Shown here: piece after piece, positions 17,070 to 25,274 of the stretch
Layout: each line of letters starts with the position of its first letter
How positions within the stretch are numbered: the stretch's first letter is position 1
Origin: JBDUCV01 sp040003255
Lineage (GTDB): Bacteria > Actinomycetota > Actinomycetes > Mycobacteriales > Jatrophihabitantaceae
DNA: 48,093 bases
NCBI GenBank assembly: GCA_040003255.1
Contig: JBDUCV010000008.1
Coordinates: forward strand, 1-48,093
Direction of reading: 5' to 3'
The notes under the pieces: model-generated
Database searches by the model: none
The model's input: only the letters and a program-made list of their open reading frames with translations
Told to the model about the DNA's origin: nothing
Made by a program: the position numbers and the translations under genes

Positions 17070-17177
17070 GGCCCCGCTGCGCCGATGCGCACGGGGCCCT
17101 TCACCGACCGGTCCGCCCTGCCGTCGGCCGCGGATGCGGCGGGACGCCACGGGCGCGATGCCCGAGGGGCGGACCGG
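17070..17177 (-). ncRNA. structured 5' leader of infC (branched stem plus GC-rich hairpin)
   Basis: On the minus strand, 11-base arms at 17167-17177 and 17108-17118 (CCGGTCCGCCC and its complement) pair perfectly. They enclose two small hairpins, CGGGC-ATCGC-GCCCG and GCCGC-ATCC-GCGGC, giving a three-way junction. Ten bases further on, 17070-17098 folds as GGCCCCGTGCGC / GCGCAGCGGGGCC with one bulged G and then UU. This second hairpin ends about 60 bases before the start codon. From the candidate promoter at 17286-17291 the leader would be about 270 nt. I infer an autoregulatory leader; I cannot match it to a named RNA family. Confidence 0.5.
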
Positions 17178-17285
17178 ACCCGGCGCACCGATCACGCTGG
17201 TGGCACGGGTGGGAGGCTGTGGTCTGGATGACCGCGGGCTTCCGCTTGCACACCCCCGCGTGTTGCGGAGGCTGGTCGCAATGAC

Positions 17286-17291
17286 AGGGTA
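17286..17291 (-). promoter_or_regulatory. candidate infC -10, overlapping the -10 of the divergent gene
   Basis: Minus-strand TACCCT. The plus-strand complement is part of CAGGGT at 17285-17290, which lies six bases before the GTG of the divergent DUF1844 gene. The two genes would thus share -10 bases. Confidence 0.35.
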
Positions 17292-17296
17292 ACAGC

Positions 17297-17764
17297 GTGC
17301 CGCACACAGACCCAACTGTCGGAACCGCAGGATCCTCGCAACGGGTTTCTGCAAAGACCGCGACTGACTTGGTACCGAGCGCTCCCGGCAGCACGTCGCG
17401 TCCGCACCCGTCTGACGGCATCCCGCTGCCGAATCACGGCTTCGAGACACTGGACGACGTGCCGGTGCGCGACCTGGCCGAGATCCCGGCCGTCGAGGTC
17501 ATCAGCCGAGCGGCAGTCATGCTGATGAGCGCCTCCGCCGAAAAACTCGGGATGGCTCCAGATGGTGAGCCGCGTCTGGACCTCGACGAAGCACGTCGAC
17601 TGATCACCGCCCTAGCCGGGCTGGTCGCCTCGGCGCAGGACTTCCTCGGCATCCATCGTCAGCCGCTGCGCGACGGAGTGAAGACCCTGCAGGCTGCTTT
17701 CCGGGAGGCCTCGTCCTATCCGGACGAGCCCGGTGAGGGACCGGGCGAGAAACTCCTGCGCTAG
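17297..17764 (+). CDS. DUF1844 family protein, conserved neighbour of infC
   Basis: Protein of 155 residues. A low-complexity, Pro/Ser/Thr-rich N-terminus of about 55 residues precedes the DUF1844 core (DLAEIPAVEVISRAAVMLMS, LDEARRLITALAGLVASAQDFL) and a PDEPGEGPGEK tail. The core is helical and mostly soluble; no function is established. It is divergent from infC, as in many actinobacteria. The GTG start lacks a strong Shine-Dalgarno, but CAGGGT six bases upstream suggests a leaderless mRNA. Confidence 0.88.
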   Translation: MPHTDPTVGTAGSSQRVSAKTATDLVPSAPGSTSRPHPSDGIPLPNHGFETLDDVPVRDLAEIPAVEVISRAAVMLMSASAEKLGMAPDGEPRLDLDEARRLITALAGLVASAQDFLGIHRQPLRDGVKTLQAAFREASSYPDEPGEGPGEKLLR

Positions 17765-17805
17765 AGGTTGCGCTTAATCCGCCGTCGCGCGCCGCACCGA
17801 ACGGT

Positions 17806-18264
17806 TCAGCGCTCCCGGCGCGATTGTGCGAACAGCGCGCGCAGCCCGCGCATCACGGCGACCGCGCGGTCGCGGTCGTAGCGCTGGACGGCGTAAAGCG
17901 CCACCGTCTCGTCGCCGGGCAGCACCAACCGGGCGAACCGCAGCCGGTCCGGGAACTCCACCCCGACCACCAAGGTCCAGGGCACCCGGCGATAGCCGCC
18001 GAGGTAGGCGCGGGTGCGTACCTCCTGGGTGTCCGCCTCGAGCCTGGGGCGGGTCGGCAACAAGGCCGTACCGGCCAGGATGAGCCCCACTACAGCGGTG
18101 CCAATCTGATCCCTGATCCCGAAATGTGCACCGGCGTCTGCGTGCCGCATCACGACGGCGGTGACGCCGAAGACGACGGCTATAACTACCGACGCCGCGA
18201 TCGCGATGCCGCCGGTACGTCGCGGTCGGGCAGTGACCACCAGATCGGTGGCGGCGTCGCTCAT
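17806..18264 (-). CDS. membrane PH-domain protein (Rv2120c-like)
   Basis: Protein of 152 residues with two predicted membrane helices (IAIAASVVIAVVFGVTAVVM and IGTAVVGLILAGTALLPT). They are followed by a cytoplasmic bacterial PH-like domain (YRRVPWTLVVGVEFPDRLRF, DETVALYAVQRYD). The ATG overlaps the hisG stop as ATGA. M. tuberculosis has a membrane protein gene at the same place after hisG. Function unknown. It converges on the DUF1844 gene with only 41 bp between. Confidence 0.8.
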   Translation of the reverse strand: MSDAATDLVVTARPRRTGGIAIAASVVIAVVFGVTAVVMRHADAGAHFGIRDQIGTAVVGLILAGTALLPTRPRLEADTQEVRTRAYLGGYRRVPWTLVVGVEFPDRLRFARLVLPGDETVALYAVQRYDRDRAVAVMRGLRALFAQSRRER

Positions 18265-19106
18265 AGCCGGCACGCGTGGATATCGGTGACCAGGATGCCG
18301 CGAGCGCCGAGATCCCACAGCTCGTCCATGATCCGGTTGGTGTCCGCGCGCGGCACCATTGAGCGCACGGCCGACCAGCCTTGTTGGTGCAGAGGTGACA
18401 CGGTCGGAGATTCGATGCCGGGGGTGATCGCCACCGCCTTCTCCACTAGGTCGTCGCGGATGTCGTAATCCATCAATATGTACTGGCGGGCGATGATCAC
18501 GCCCTGCAGCCGACGGACGAGCTGCTCGACACGCGCCGCGGTGTCGGCGCCGAGCCGACGAATCAACACCGCCTCGCTCCGCAAAATCGGATCGCCGAAC
18601 ACCGCCAACCCGGCGGCGCGCAGCGTGCTACCTGTCGACACCACGTCAGCTATGACATCCGCGACGTCAAGACGAACGGCGGTCTCGACCGCGCCGTCCA
18701 GCCGGATCACCGTCGCCGAGACTCGGTGCTGCGCCAGATAAGACTCGACTACTCCTGGGTACGCGGTCGCGATACGTATCCCGGCGAGATCGGCCACGCT
18801 GTTCGCCGCGCCGGGTAGTCCGGCGAAGCGGAAGGTGGCGCGAGCGAAGCCCAGCGGCAGGATTGCTTCGGCAGCCGCGCCGGAGTCGAGCAGCAAATCC
18901 TGGCCGGTGATGCCGACGTCGAGCTGACCCGAACCCACGTAAATGGCGATGTCACGGGGGCGCAGGAAAAAGAATTCGGTGTCGTTGTCGACATCGAGCA
19001 GGGCGAGTTCGCGATTGTCGGATCGCTGGCGGTAACCCGCCTCGGCGAGGATCTGGCTGGCCGGTTCGGCGAGCGAGCCCTTGTTCGGGACGGCAATGCG
19101 AAGCAT
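18261..19106 (-). CDS. hisG: ATP phosphoribosyltransferase, long form
   Basis: First, feedback-inhibited step of histidine synthesis, joining ATP and PRPP; 281 residues. MLRIAVPNKGSLAEPA opens the catalytic domain and DVIADVVSTGSTLRAAGL near 147-164 is the PRPP loop. The last 75 residues (VIIARQYILMDYDI to ILVTDIHACRL) form the ACT-like histidine-binding domain, so this is the HisZ-independent hexameric form. It lies 35 bp after hisE. Confidence 0.97.
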   Translation of the reverse strand: MLRIAVPNKGSLAEPASQILAEAGYRQRSDNRELALLDVDNDTEFFFLRPRDIAIYVGSGQLDVGITGQDLLLDSGAAAEAILPLGFARATFRFAGLPGAANSVADLAGIRIATAYPGVVESYLAQHRVSATVIRLDGAVETAVRLDVADVIADVVSTGSTLRAAGLAVFGDPILRSEAVLIRRLGADTAARVEQLVRRLQGVIIARQYILMDYDIRDDLVEKAVAITPGIESPTVSPLHQQGWSAVRSMVPRADTNRIMDELWDLGARGILVTDIHACRL

Positions 19107-19141
19107 GGGGTACCTGTCGGGTCGGTGGACGGTGGGCGGCC

Positions 19142-19405
19142 CTACAGATGTCGGTACACGTCGTCGAGGGTGAGCCCGCGTCCCAACATGATCACCTGCA
19201 CCCGGTACAGCAGTTGGCTGATCTCCTGGGCGGTGCGCTCCGGCGATTCGTATTCCGCGGCCATCCAGACCTCGGCGGCCTCCTCGATCACCTTCTTGCC
19301 CTGCGTGTGCACGCCGGCGTCCAGCGCGTCGACGGTCGCCGAGCCTGCCGGGCGGACATGCTGGCGCTCCGCGAGCTCGGCGAACAGCTGGTCGAAGGTC
19401 TTCAT
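19142..19405 (-). CDS. hisE: phosphoribosyl-ATP pyrophosphatase
   Basis: Second step of histidine synthesis, hydrolysing PR-ATP to PR-AMP; 87 residues, an all-alpha MazG-like fold. GKKVIEEAAEVWMAAE supplies the metal-binding ExxE residues. The frame is open 19 codons upstream, but the ATG at 19405 gives the normal MKTFDQLF start. A TAGGCT -10 lies 10 bases before it, leaving only a very short leader. Confidence 0.95.
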   Translation of the reverse strand: MKTFDQLFAELAERQHVRPAGSATVDALDAGVHTQGKKVIEEAAEVWMAAEYESPERTAQEISQLLYRVQVIMLGRGLTLDDVYRHL

Positions 19406-19415
19406 AACGCTGTCG

Positions 19416-19421
19416 AGCCTA
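19416..19421 (-). promoter_or_regulatory. candidate hisE -10
   Basis: Minus-strand TAGGCT, 10 bases before the hisE ATG. The remaining stretch to the hydrolase stop (19422-19583) shows no gene and no clear terminator. Confidence 0.45.
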
Positions 19422-19583
19422 CCGGCCGGGCCGACGGCACTAGGGTGCTCAGGCATGCGCACTGGCGCGTTTCTCTCCTGATCGTCGATGGCGTGGCGTC
19501 CATCGCGCTCGACGCCGAAGATTGCGTTCTTCAGCGACCACCCGCCTCAGCCGGACGTGGTCATCGTGGGTGCCTGGCGCTGA

Positions 19584-20987
19584 TCAGGATCCGCTGGGAC
19601 ATGGCGGATACAGCGCCCGGGTCGGGAAATGCGCCTGGTCGGCGTAGGCGGTCGGATCGGTGAAGCGGCAGCCGTATGTCGGTGCCGCGACGAGTGTGGG
19701 ATTCGTGACGTCATCACCCGCTGGCCGCGCTGCGGCGCGGGCCTTCGCGCCCTTGGCCTGCACCCACCCTTGCAGATCGGTCCATGCCCGGCCGACTTCG
19801 GTCGGCGTGTATTCGCAGTGGCCGGCCTCGCGGATGGCGCGTTGCACGAGCAGCTTCGACTCGCCGCTGGCCCCGACCTCGCTGCTGTAGATCTGCTCCA
19901 TCGAGAACGGCACGAACATGTCGCCGAGACCGTGCAGCGTGAGTACCGGGACGTGGGGCTTGCCGAGGATCCGCGGGATCTGGATTAGCTTGGTGGTCTG
20001 CCGGGACCAAGGGTCGGCCGCCGGTACGCGCTGTACGGTCGCGTCCAGGTTGACCGGGTAGTTCGGGACGTAGGACCGTCCGACGTTCTGCGCGACACGT
20101 CCGGGGTTCTGCGCGAGTGTGCCGCCGTTGTCGGGCGTGAGCAGGCTGAACAGGAAGTTCTTCCAGACGGCGAACGAGGCGGTGTCGCCGGGCCGAGGGC
20201 CACCGGAGCGGTTGATCGTCACGTCGCGCAGCTGCTTGCCCAGGGCGTTGGTGGTATCCGGCCCGCCGGGTGTCAGCCCGTCGAGACCGAGGGCGTGCTG
20301 GATCGTCGGCACAACCGCGGTCAGGTAGTTGGCGGGCGGAGGGTAGGCGCGAATGCCGGCGAGATCCTGAGCGACCAGGTTGTAGTCGAGGAAGAAGTCG
20401 AAAAGCCTGTTGTCGCCGAGGACGCCGCACATCGGCATCGCCCCGGAATAGAACATCGGGTATTGCTCCAGCGACCGGCCGATGACGTGCCCGCCCATCG
20501 ACACGCCGACGATGTAGGTCTGCTTGGGCTGCCTGTGCAGCAGGCGCGCCGAGTACCTAGCAAGGTCGTGCGTCGAGATCACGCCGGCAGCGACGTCGTA
20601 TCCGTTGTCGTAGTAGCTCGATGCCGCCCAGGCGTAGCCCTCGTTGGCAAAGGTCTGCCGCAGGCCGTACCCGGGTGGGTCGACCGTCAGCACGGTGCCC
20701 TGACCGCGGTACCCGTGCGCCCATAGAACCAGTTGGCCATTCCAATGCGGCGGTACCTCCAGGTCGAACGCCGCGTGGTTGAACACCCCCTGGATGACCT
20801 TGGTCGGCTGTCCCGCGACGGTGATGGGGGCAAGCGGCGGGTTGGAGATGGTGTAACCGGGCAGCGGCTGGGATCCAGTTCGGTCCGAGGTGGCATCGGC
20901 CGCCCCGGCGGAGGGCCCGACGAGGGCTACTACGAGGGTCGCGGCTGCGAGCACCGCGGCGGACGGCTTGAACAGATGTATGTGCAC
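19584..20987 (-). CDS. secreted alpha/beta hydrolase
   Basis: Protein of 467 residues with a Sec signal peptide (hydrophobic VLAAATLVVALVGPSAGAA, cleavage near residue 30). The mature protein has an alpha/beta-hydrolase triad: Ser163 in GVSMGG, Asp356 in HGLGDMFVP and His390 in EAGHCEY. AHGYRG at 90-95 forms the oxyanion loop. Cys440 and Cys463 near the C-terminus may form a disulfide. The substrate is unknown; an esterase, lipase or peptidase are all possible. The GTG has AAGGAG 8 bases upstream and the gene has its own candidate -10. It sits between ribH and hisE, which I recall as adjacent in several actinobacteria, so it looks like a separate insertion. Confidence 0.85.
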   Translation of the reverse strand: MHIHLFKPSAAVLAAATLVVALVGPSAGAADATSDRTGSQPLPGYTISNPPLAPITVAGQPTKVIQGVFNHAAFDLEVPPHWNGQLVLWAHGYRGQGTVLTVDPPGYGLRQTFANEGYAWAASSYYDNGYDVAAGVISTHDLARYSARLLHRQPKQTYIVGVSMGGHVIGRSLEQYPMFYSGAMPMCGVLGDNRLFDFFLDYNLVAQDLAGIRAYPPPANYLTAVVPTIQHALGLDGLTPGGPDTTNALGKQLRDVTINRSGGPRPGDTASFAVWKNFLFSLLTPDNGGTLAQNPGRVAQNVGRSYVPNYPVNLDATVQRVPAADPWSRQTTKLIQIPRILGKPHVPVLTLHGLGDMFVPFSMEQIYSSEVGASGESKLLVQRAIREAGHCEYTPTEVGRAWTDLQGWVQAKGAKARAAARPAGDDVTNPTLVAAPTYGCRFTDPTAYADQAHFPTRALYPPCPSGS

Positions 20988-21034
20988 CCCGTGACTCCTT
21001 ATGGCTTTGCGGATCGAACGATCGCCGCCGGACC

Positions 21035-21040
21035 AAGCTA
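21035..21040 (-). promoter_or_regulatory. candidate -10 for the secreted hydrolase gene
   Basis: Minus-strand TAGCTT about 47 bases before the GTG, leaving a leader of about 40 nt that holds the AAGGAG Shine-Dalgarno. Confidence 0.35.
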
Positions 21041-21101
21041 GCCCGAAAGCAGGCGCTCGGAAAGGTCGGCTTTTCGGCAGGATGTGCGGTCCGGCCGGGA
21101 G

Positions 21102-21584
21102 CTAACAGGGGCCGTACGGGGTGAGCGTGACGGCCGTGGACAACGCCGCTGCGGCCGCCTCGTAGCCCTTATCCTCCTTCGAGCCAGGCAGGCCGGCCCG
21201 GTCCAGGGCTTGTTCCTCCGAATCGCAGGTGAGCACCCCGAAGCCGATGGGAACACCGGTGCGCTGGGCCACCAGGGTGAGTCCGGTCGTCGCGGCCGCG
21301 CAGACGTACTCGAAGTGCGGGGTGCCGCCACGAATCACCACGCCGAGAGCGACGATCGCGTCGACGCCGGTGGCCGCCAGCCGCGATGCCGCGACGGTGA
21401 GTTCGAACGTCCCTGGCACCCGCACGACGGTGACGTCGGCGACCTGCGAATCGGCCAGCGCGCGCCGTGCGCCGGCGAGCAGTCCGTCCATAACGGTGGT
21501 GTGCCACTGGGCGGCGATCACCGCGACCCGTAGTTCCGCCGCACCCGGCACCGCTGCGAGCGCGGGCGCCCCGAGGCCGCTCAC
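21102..21584 (-). CDS. ribH: 6,7-dimethyl-8-ribityllumazine synthase
   Basis: Condenses the ribityl pyrimidine with dihydroxybutanone phosphate; 160 residues, forming pentamers or icosahedral shells in the family. VPGTFELTVAA, ALGVVIRGGTPHFEYV with the active-site His, and PIGFGVLTCDSEEQALDRAG are diagnostic. The GTG has GAGGAG upstream and lies 7 bases after ribBA. Last gene of the riboflavin set. Confidence 0.97.
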   Translation of the reverse strand: MSGLGAPALAAVPGAAELRVAVIAAQWHTTVMDGLLAGARRALADSQVADVTVVRVPGTFELTVAASRLAATGVDAIVALGVVIRGGTPHFEYVCAAATTGLTLVAQRTGVPIGFGVLTCDSEEQALDRAGLPGSKEDKGYEAAAAALSTAVTLTPYGPC

Positions 21585-21591
21585 CGGCTCC

Positions 21592-22818
21592 TCATCGCAA
21601 TTCCTCGAGGTCGAGGTCGTGGCCCATCCGATCCCGTTTGGTCTGCAGATACGCCAGGTTCTCGGGGTTGGCGTGGGTGGGCAGGGGCACCTGGCCGACG
21701 ATGCGCAGGCCGTACCCCTCCAGACCGGCGCGCTTGCCCGGGTTGTTCGACAGCAGCCGCATGGTCCGCACGCCTAAGTCGACGAGGATCTGCGCGCCGG
21801 TTCCGTAGTCCCGGGCGTCTGCCGGAAAGCCCAGCGCGAGGTTGGCGTCCAGGGTGTCGGAGCCAGCGTCCTGCAGTTGATAGGCCTGCAGCTTGTGCAG
21901 GAGCCCGATGCCGCGGCCCTCATGACCGCGGACGTAGAGCACGACGCCGCGTCCCTCGCGGGCCACCGCGCCGAGTGCCGCGTCCAGCTGCGGCCCGCAG
22001 TCACAGCGCAACGACCCGAATACGTCGCCGGTGAGGCACTCCGAGTGCACCCGTACCAAGACGCCTTCACCGTCACCGATGTCGCCGAACACGAACGCGA
22101 CGTGTTCGCGATCGTCGTAGGAGCTCGCGTAGCCAACGGCGGTGAACTCGCCGTAGCGCAGCGGCACCCTGGCCGAAGCCACCCGTTCGACCAGCTTGTC
22201 GAACCGCCGTCGATAAGCGATCAGGTCGGCGATGGAGATCAGCGCAAGCCCGTGCTCGTCGGCGAACACTCGCAGCTCTTCGGCCCGCGCCATCCCGGCC
22301 GGGTCCTTCTCGCTGACCACTTCGCACAGCGCGCCAGCGGGGGCGAGCCCAGCGAGCACAGCCAGATCGACGGCGGCCTCGGTGTGGCCGGGGCGGCGAA
22401 GCACGCCGCCGTCCTTCGCCCGCAGCGGGACGATGTGTCCAGGCCGGGCAAGGTCGGCTGGGCCGGTGCCAGGGTCGGCGAGCAACGCGATCGTCCGCGC
22501 CCGGTCGCTGGCCGAGATACCCGTCGTGATGCCCTCCCGAGCATCGACGGTGACGGCGTAGGCGGTGCCGCGGCGGTCCTGGTTCACCCGGAACATCGGA
22601 GGCAGGTCGAGCCGGTCGGCTTCCTGCTCGGTGATCGGCACGCAGATGTAGCCGGACGTGTAGCGAACCATGAAGGCGACGAGCTCCGGTGTCGCGAGCT
22701 CGGCGGCGAAGATCAGGTCTCCTTCGTTCTCCCGGTCCTCGTCGTCGATCACCACGACCGGCTTGCCCTCGGCGATCTCCTTGATTGCCCGCTCGATGGT
22801 GTCGAGGATCAGCGTCAT
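21592..22818 (-). CDS. ribBA: bifunctional DHBP synthase / GTP cyclohydrolase II
   Basis: Both entry reactions of riboflavin synthesis in one 408-residue chain. The N-terminal half (about 1-205) is 3,4-dihydroxy-2-butanone-4-phosphate synthase with DDEDRENEGDL and RPGHTEAAVDL. The C-terminal half is GTP cyclohydrolase II, with zinc cysteines in CLTGDVFGSLRCDCG, then RGHEGRGIGLLHK and YGTGAQIL. Both active sites look complete. The ATG overlaps the ribE stop as ATGA. Confidence 0.97.
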   Translation of the reverse strand: MTLILDTIERAIKEIAEGKPVVVIDDEDRENEGDLIFAAELATPELVAFMVRYTSGYICVPITEQEADRLDLPPMFRVNQDRRGTAYAVTVDAREGITTGISASDRARTIALLADPGTGPADLARPGHIVPLRAKDGGVLRRPGHTEAAVDLAVLAGLAPAGALCEVVSEKDPAGMARAEELRVFADEHGLALISIADLIAYRRRFDKLVERVASARVPLRYGEFTAVGYASSYDDREHVAFVFGDIGDGEGVLVRVHSECLTGDVFGSLRCDCGPQLDAALGAVAREGRGVVLYVRGHEGRGIGLLHKLQAYQLQDAGSDTLDANLALGFPADARDYGTGAQILVDLGVRTMRLLSNNPGKRAGLEGYGLRIVGQVPLPTHANPENLAYLQTKRDRMGHDLDLEELR

Positions 22819-23417
22819 CGGCTGGTCAGCAGACGCTCGGTGTACTTGGCGAGCACGTCGACCTCGAGGTTCACCCGCGCACCGGGTTGCTTCATCCCCA
22901 TCGTCGTCGCCCGCAAGGTCTCGGGGATCAGCCCGACCTGGAACCAGTCCGCACCCACCGCGGTGACGGTCAGCGAGACGCCGTCGACCGCGATCGAGCC
23001 CTTCTCGGCGACGTAGCGGGCGAGCTGAACGGGCATTCCGATCCGCACTGATTCCCAGCCATCGCCGGGCATGCGGGACAGGATCACGCCGGTGCCGTCG
23101 ACATGCCCCTGGACGACATGGCCGTCAAGACGTCCGTCGACTCGCACCGCGCGTTCGAGGTTCACCCGGTCACCGGCAGCAATTGACCCCATTACGCTGC
23201 GTTCGAGGGTCTCGGCCATCACTTCGAAGTCCAGCTGTCGCGCGCCGTCCACGCGAGCGGCGGCAATAACAGTCAGGCAAACGCCGTTGACCGCGATCGA
23301 GGCACCGTGCGACACGTCCTCGCCCACCACGTGCGCGAGCACGGTCAAGACGGCGGAGCCCTCGCGCGTGTGCACGGCGACAACTTCGCCCATTTCCTCG
23401 ACGATCCCGGTGAACAC
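22815..23417 (-). CDS. ribE: riboflavin synthase alpha chain
   Basis: Dismutates two lumazines to riboflavin; 200 residues. Two tandem beta-barrel repeats are visible: MFTGIVEEMGEV with VNGVCLTV in the first half, and VQGHVDGTG with VDGVSLTV in the second. The start is a GTG 3 bases after the ribD stop. The short distances on both sides indicate one transcript with ribD and ribBA. Confidence 0.96.
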   Translation of the reverse strand: MFTGIVEEMGEVVAVHTREGSAVLTVLAHVVGEDVSHGASIAVNGVCLTVIAAARVDGARQLDFEVMAETLERSVMGSIAAGDRVNLERAVRVDGRLDGHVVQGHVDGTGVILSRMPGDGWESVRIGMPVQLARYVAEKGSIAVDGVSLTVTAVGADWFQVGLIPETLRATTMGMKQPGARVNLEVDVLAKYTERLLTSR

Positions 23418-23420
23418 CGG

Positions 23421-24458
23421 CTACTCCCCTTCCCGCCACACCGGCCGAGCGACGATCTTCACGTCACTGCCCGTCCTGGTCACTGTCTCGATGTCTAGTG
23501 TGACCGCCTCCCCGATGGAGGCGACGCCTGCGTCGCCGAGCGCGGCGGGACCGGCGCCCAGCAGGATCGGCGCGACGTAGACGATGACCTCGTCGACGCA
23601 CCGGGCCTCGACGAATGCACCGGCGAGGGTTGGGCCGCCCTCGAGCAGGACATGCCGCACGCCCCGGTCGTGCAGCGCCTTCAGGGCGAAGCGTGGGGCG
23701 GCGGTGTCGAGAACGAGGGTCTCGGCGGCGTCGTCGAGCACCCGCGCATCCGCTGGCAGGCGGTGCCGCCGGTCGAGTACGACCCGCAGCGGCTGATGCT
23801 CGGCAGGGTGGTCGTCGGCATCGCGTGCCGTGAGTTGCGGGTCGTCGTCCAGCACCGTTCCGCTGCCTACCACGATTGCGTCGACCACCGCCCGGATCGC
23901 ATGCGCATCCGCGCGCGATGCGTCCGAGGAGATCCAGCGGGCGCTCCTATCGGCCGCGGCGACCCGACCGTCCAGGGAGCTTGCGAGCTTCAACGTCACG
24001 AACGGGCGGCCAGACCGAATGGCTGATAGCCACGGACGCAACGCGCCGATAGTCGCCGCCTGCTGAGCCACTCCGGCGACCACGTCAACACCGGCTGCGC
24101 GCAGCAGCCGGGCACCCCCGGCGGCCAGCGCATCGGGGTCCTCGACCGCGTACACAACCCGGGCCACCCCGGCTGCGATCAGCGCCTCAGCGCATGGTCC
24201 GGTGCGTCCGGTGTGTGCGCATGGCTCCAGCGTGACGACGGCCGTACCACCTCGGGCGCGCTCCCCCGCGGCGTCGAGCGCGACGCGCTCCGCGTGCGGC
24301 CCGCCAGGTGGCTGCGTCGCTCCTTCGCCGGCCACCGTGCCGTCCTTGGCCAGAACGACCGCGCCGACCGGGGGGTTGGGGCTCGTGCGTCCCCGCACCG
24401 TTTCGGCCAGTGCCAGCGCGCGCCCCATCGCCGCCTGCTCGGCCCCGCTGATGGCCAC
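23421..24458 (-). CDS. ribD: bifunctional pyrimidine deaminase / reductase
   Basis: Deaminates then reduces the GTP cyclohydrolase II product; 345 residues. The N-terminal deaminase has the zinc motif GPHAERVAL and PCAHTGRTGPC. The C-terminal reductase from about residue 150 has FVTLKLASSLDGRVA, WISSDASRADAH, VGSGTVLDDDPQLTAR and LLEGGPTLAGAF. The GTG start is 8 bases after rpe, so no FMN riboswitch can precede it directly. Confidence 0.96.
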   Translation of the reverse strand: MAISGAEQAAMGRALALAETVRGRTSPNPPVGAVVLAKDGTVAGEGATQPPGGPHAERVALDAAGERARGGTAVVTLEPCAHTGRTGPCAEALIAAGVARVVYAVEDPDALAAGGARLLRAAGVDVVAGVAQQAATIGALRPWLSAIRSGRPFVTLKLASSLDGRVAAADRSARWISSDASRADAHAIRAVVDAIVVGSGTVLDDDPQLTARDADDHPAEHQPLRVVLDRRHRLPADARVLDDAAETLVLDTAAPRFALKALHDRGVRHVLLEGGPTLAGAFVEARCVDEVIVYVAPILLGAGPAALGDAGVASIGEAVTLDIETVTRTGSDVKIVARPVWREGE

Positions 24459-24466
24459 GTCGCCGC

Positions 24467-25186
24467 CTAGCCGTTCATGGCACTTCGGGCAGCGGCGCGC
24501 AATGCATCGATCGCCTTGCCAGGGTCGTCGGCGCCATACACCGCAGAGCCCGCGACAAATACATTTGCACCAGCCTCGGCAGCGGCCCCGATGGTGTCGA
24601 GGTCGATACCGCCGTCGACCTCGAGGAACAGCCGCAAGTGCCCGGAGCGCGCGTGCTCGCGTGCGAGCCGAACCTTTGGCAGGACCTCAGCCATGAACTC
24701 CTGACCGCCGAAACCCGGCTCGACGGTCATTACGAGCAGCGTGTCGAACTCGCGAAGTAGTTCAAGATAGGGCTCGAGCGGCGTACCGGGTTTGACCGCG
24801 AGCCCGGCTTGCGCGCCGGCCGCGCGGATCGACTTGGCGGTCGCCACCGGGTCGCGGGCGGCCTCGACGTGGAATGTCACATTGGCGGCCCCCGCGTCGG
24901 CGTACTCCGGCGCCCATCGGTCCGGGTCGTCGATCATCAGATGGCAGTCGAGCGGCAGGGCGGACGCGGCGCGCAGGCTTTTCACGACCGGAAGACCGAC
25001 CGTCAGGTTCGGGACGAAGTGCCCGTCCATGACGTCGACGTGCAGCCAGTCCGCGTTGGCGACGGCATCGGCCTCGTCGGCCAGCTTGGCGAAATCCGCC
25101 GACAGGATGCTCGGGGCGATCATCGGCTCCGGCGATCCGGGCACGATGCTTTTCACGACCCGAGCGTAGTGCTCAGCGGCGGCCAT
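24467..25186 (-). CDS. rpe: ribulose-phosphate 3-epimerase
   Basis: Interconverts ribulose-5-P and xylulose-5-P in the pentose phosphate pathway. TIM barrel with APSILSADFAKL, LHVDVMDGHFVPN, DCHLMIDDPDRW, MTVEPGFGGQ and EVDGGI, with metal-binding His/Asp pairs intact. The start is uncertain. The ATG at 25186 gives 239 residues, but about 20 N-terminal residues lie outside the family core. GTG at 25144 or ATG at 25123 (MIAPSIL) would give 225 or 218. None has an ideal Shine-Dalgarno. It supplies the sugar phosphate that RibBA uses. Confidence 0.93.
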   Translation of the reverse strand: MAAAEHYARVVKSIVPGSPEPMIAPSILSADFAKLADEADAVANADWLHVDVMDGHFVPNLTVGLPVVKSLRAASALPLDCHLMIDDPDRWAPEYADAGAANVTFHVEAARDPVATAKSIRAAGAQAGLAVKPGTPLEPYLELLREFDTLLVMTVEPGFGGQEFMAEVLPKVRLAREHARSGHLRLFLEVDGGIDLDTIGAAAEAGANVFVAGSAVYGADDPGKAIDALRAAARSAMNG

Positions 25187-25193
25187 GCAGTGG

Positions 25194-25274
25194 CTAGTGC
25201 GAGGCCCTCTCTGTCGGCTCTCGCCGTAGCTCGTCGAAGTGGCGCATGATCGTGTCGCGGACTCGGGTACTCAC
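25194..25274 (-). pseudogene. 26-codon ORF upstream of rpe, possible remnant of a DUF427-type gene
   Basis: A GTG with a good AGGGGAAG Shine-Dalgarno opens a frame that begins STRVRDTIMRHFDELRREPT and stops at TAG just before rpe. The wording resembles the first residues of DUF427 proteins as I remember them, after which the rest of the domain is missing. It may be a gene remnant, a real small protein or a leader peptide. An 11-codon ORF (MRPKLRRLLVL) lies just upstream, after rsmB. Confidence 0.3.

Noticed and set aside
21877..23016. Plus-strand frame of 379 codons opposite ribBA and ribE
   Set aside because: Antisense shadow; the minus-strand genes carry complete active-site motifs.
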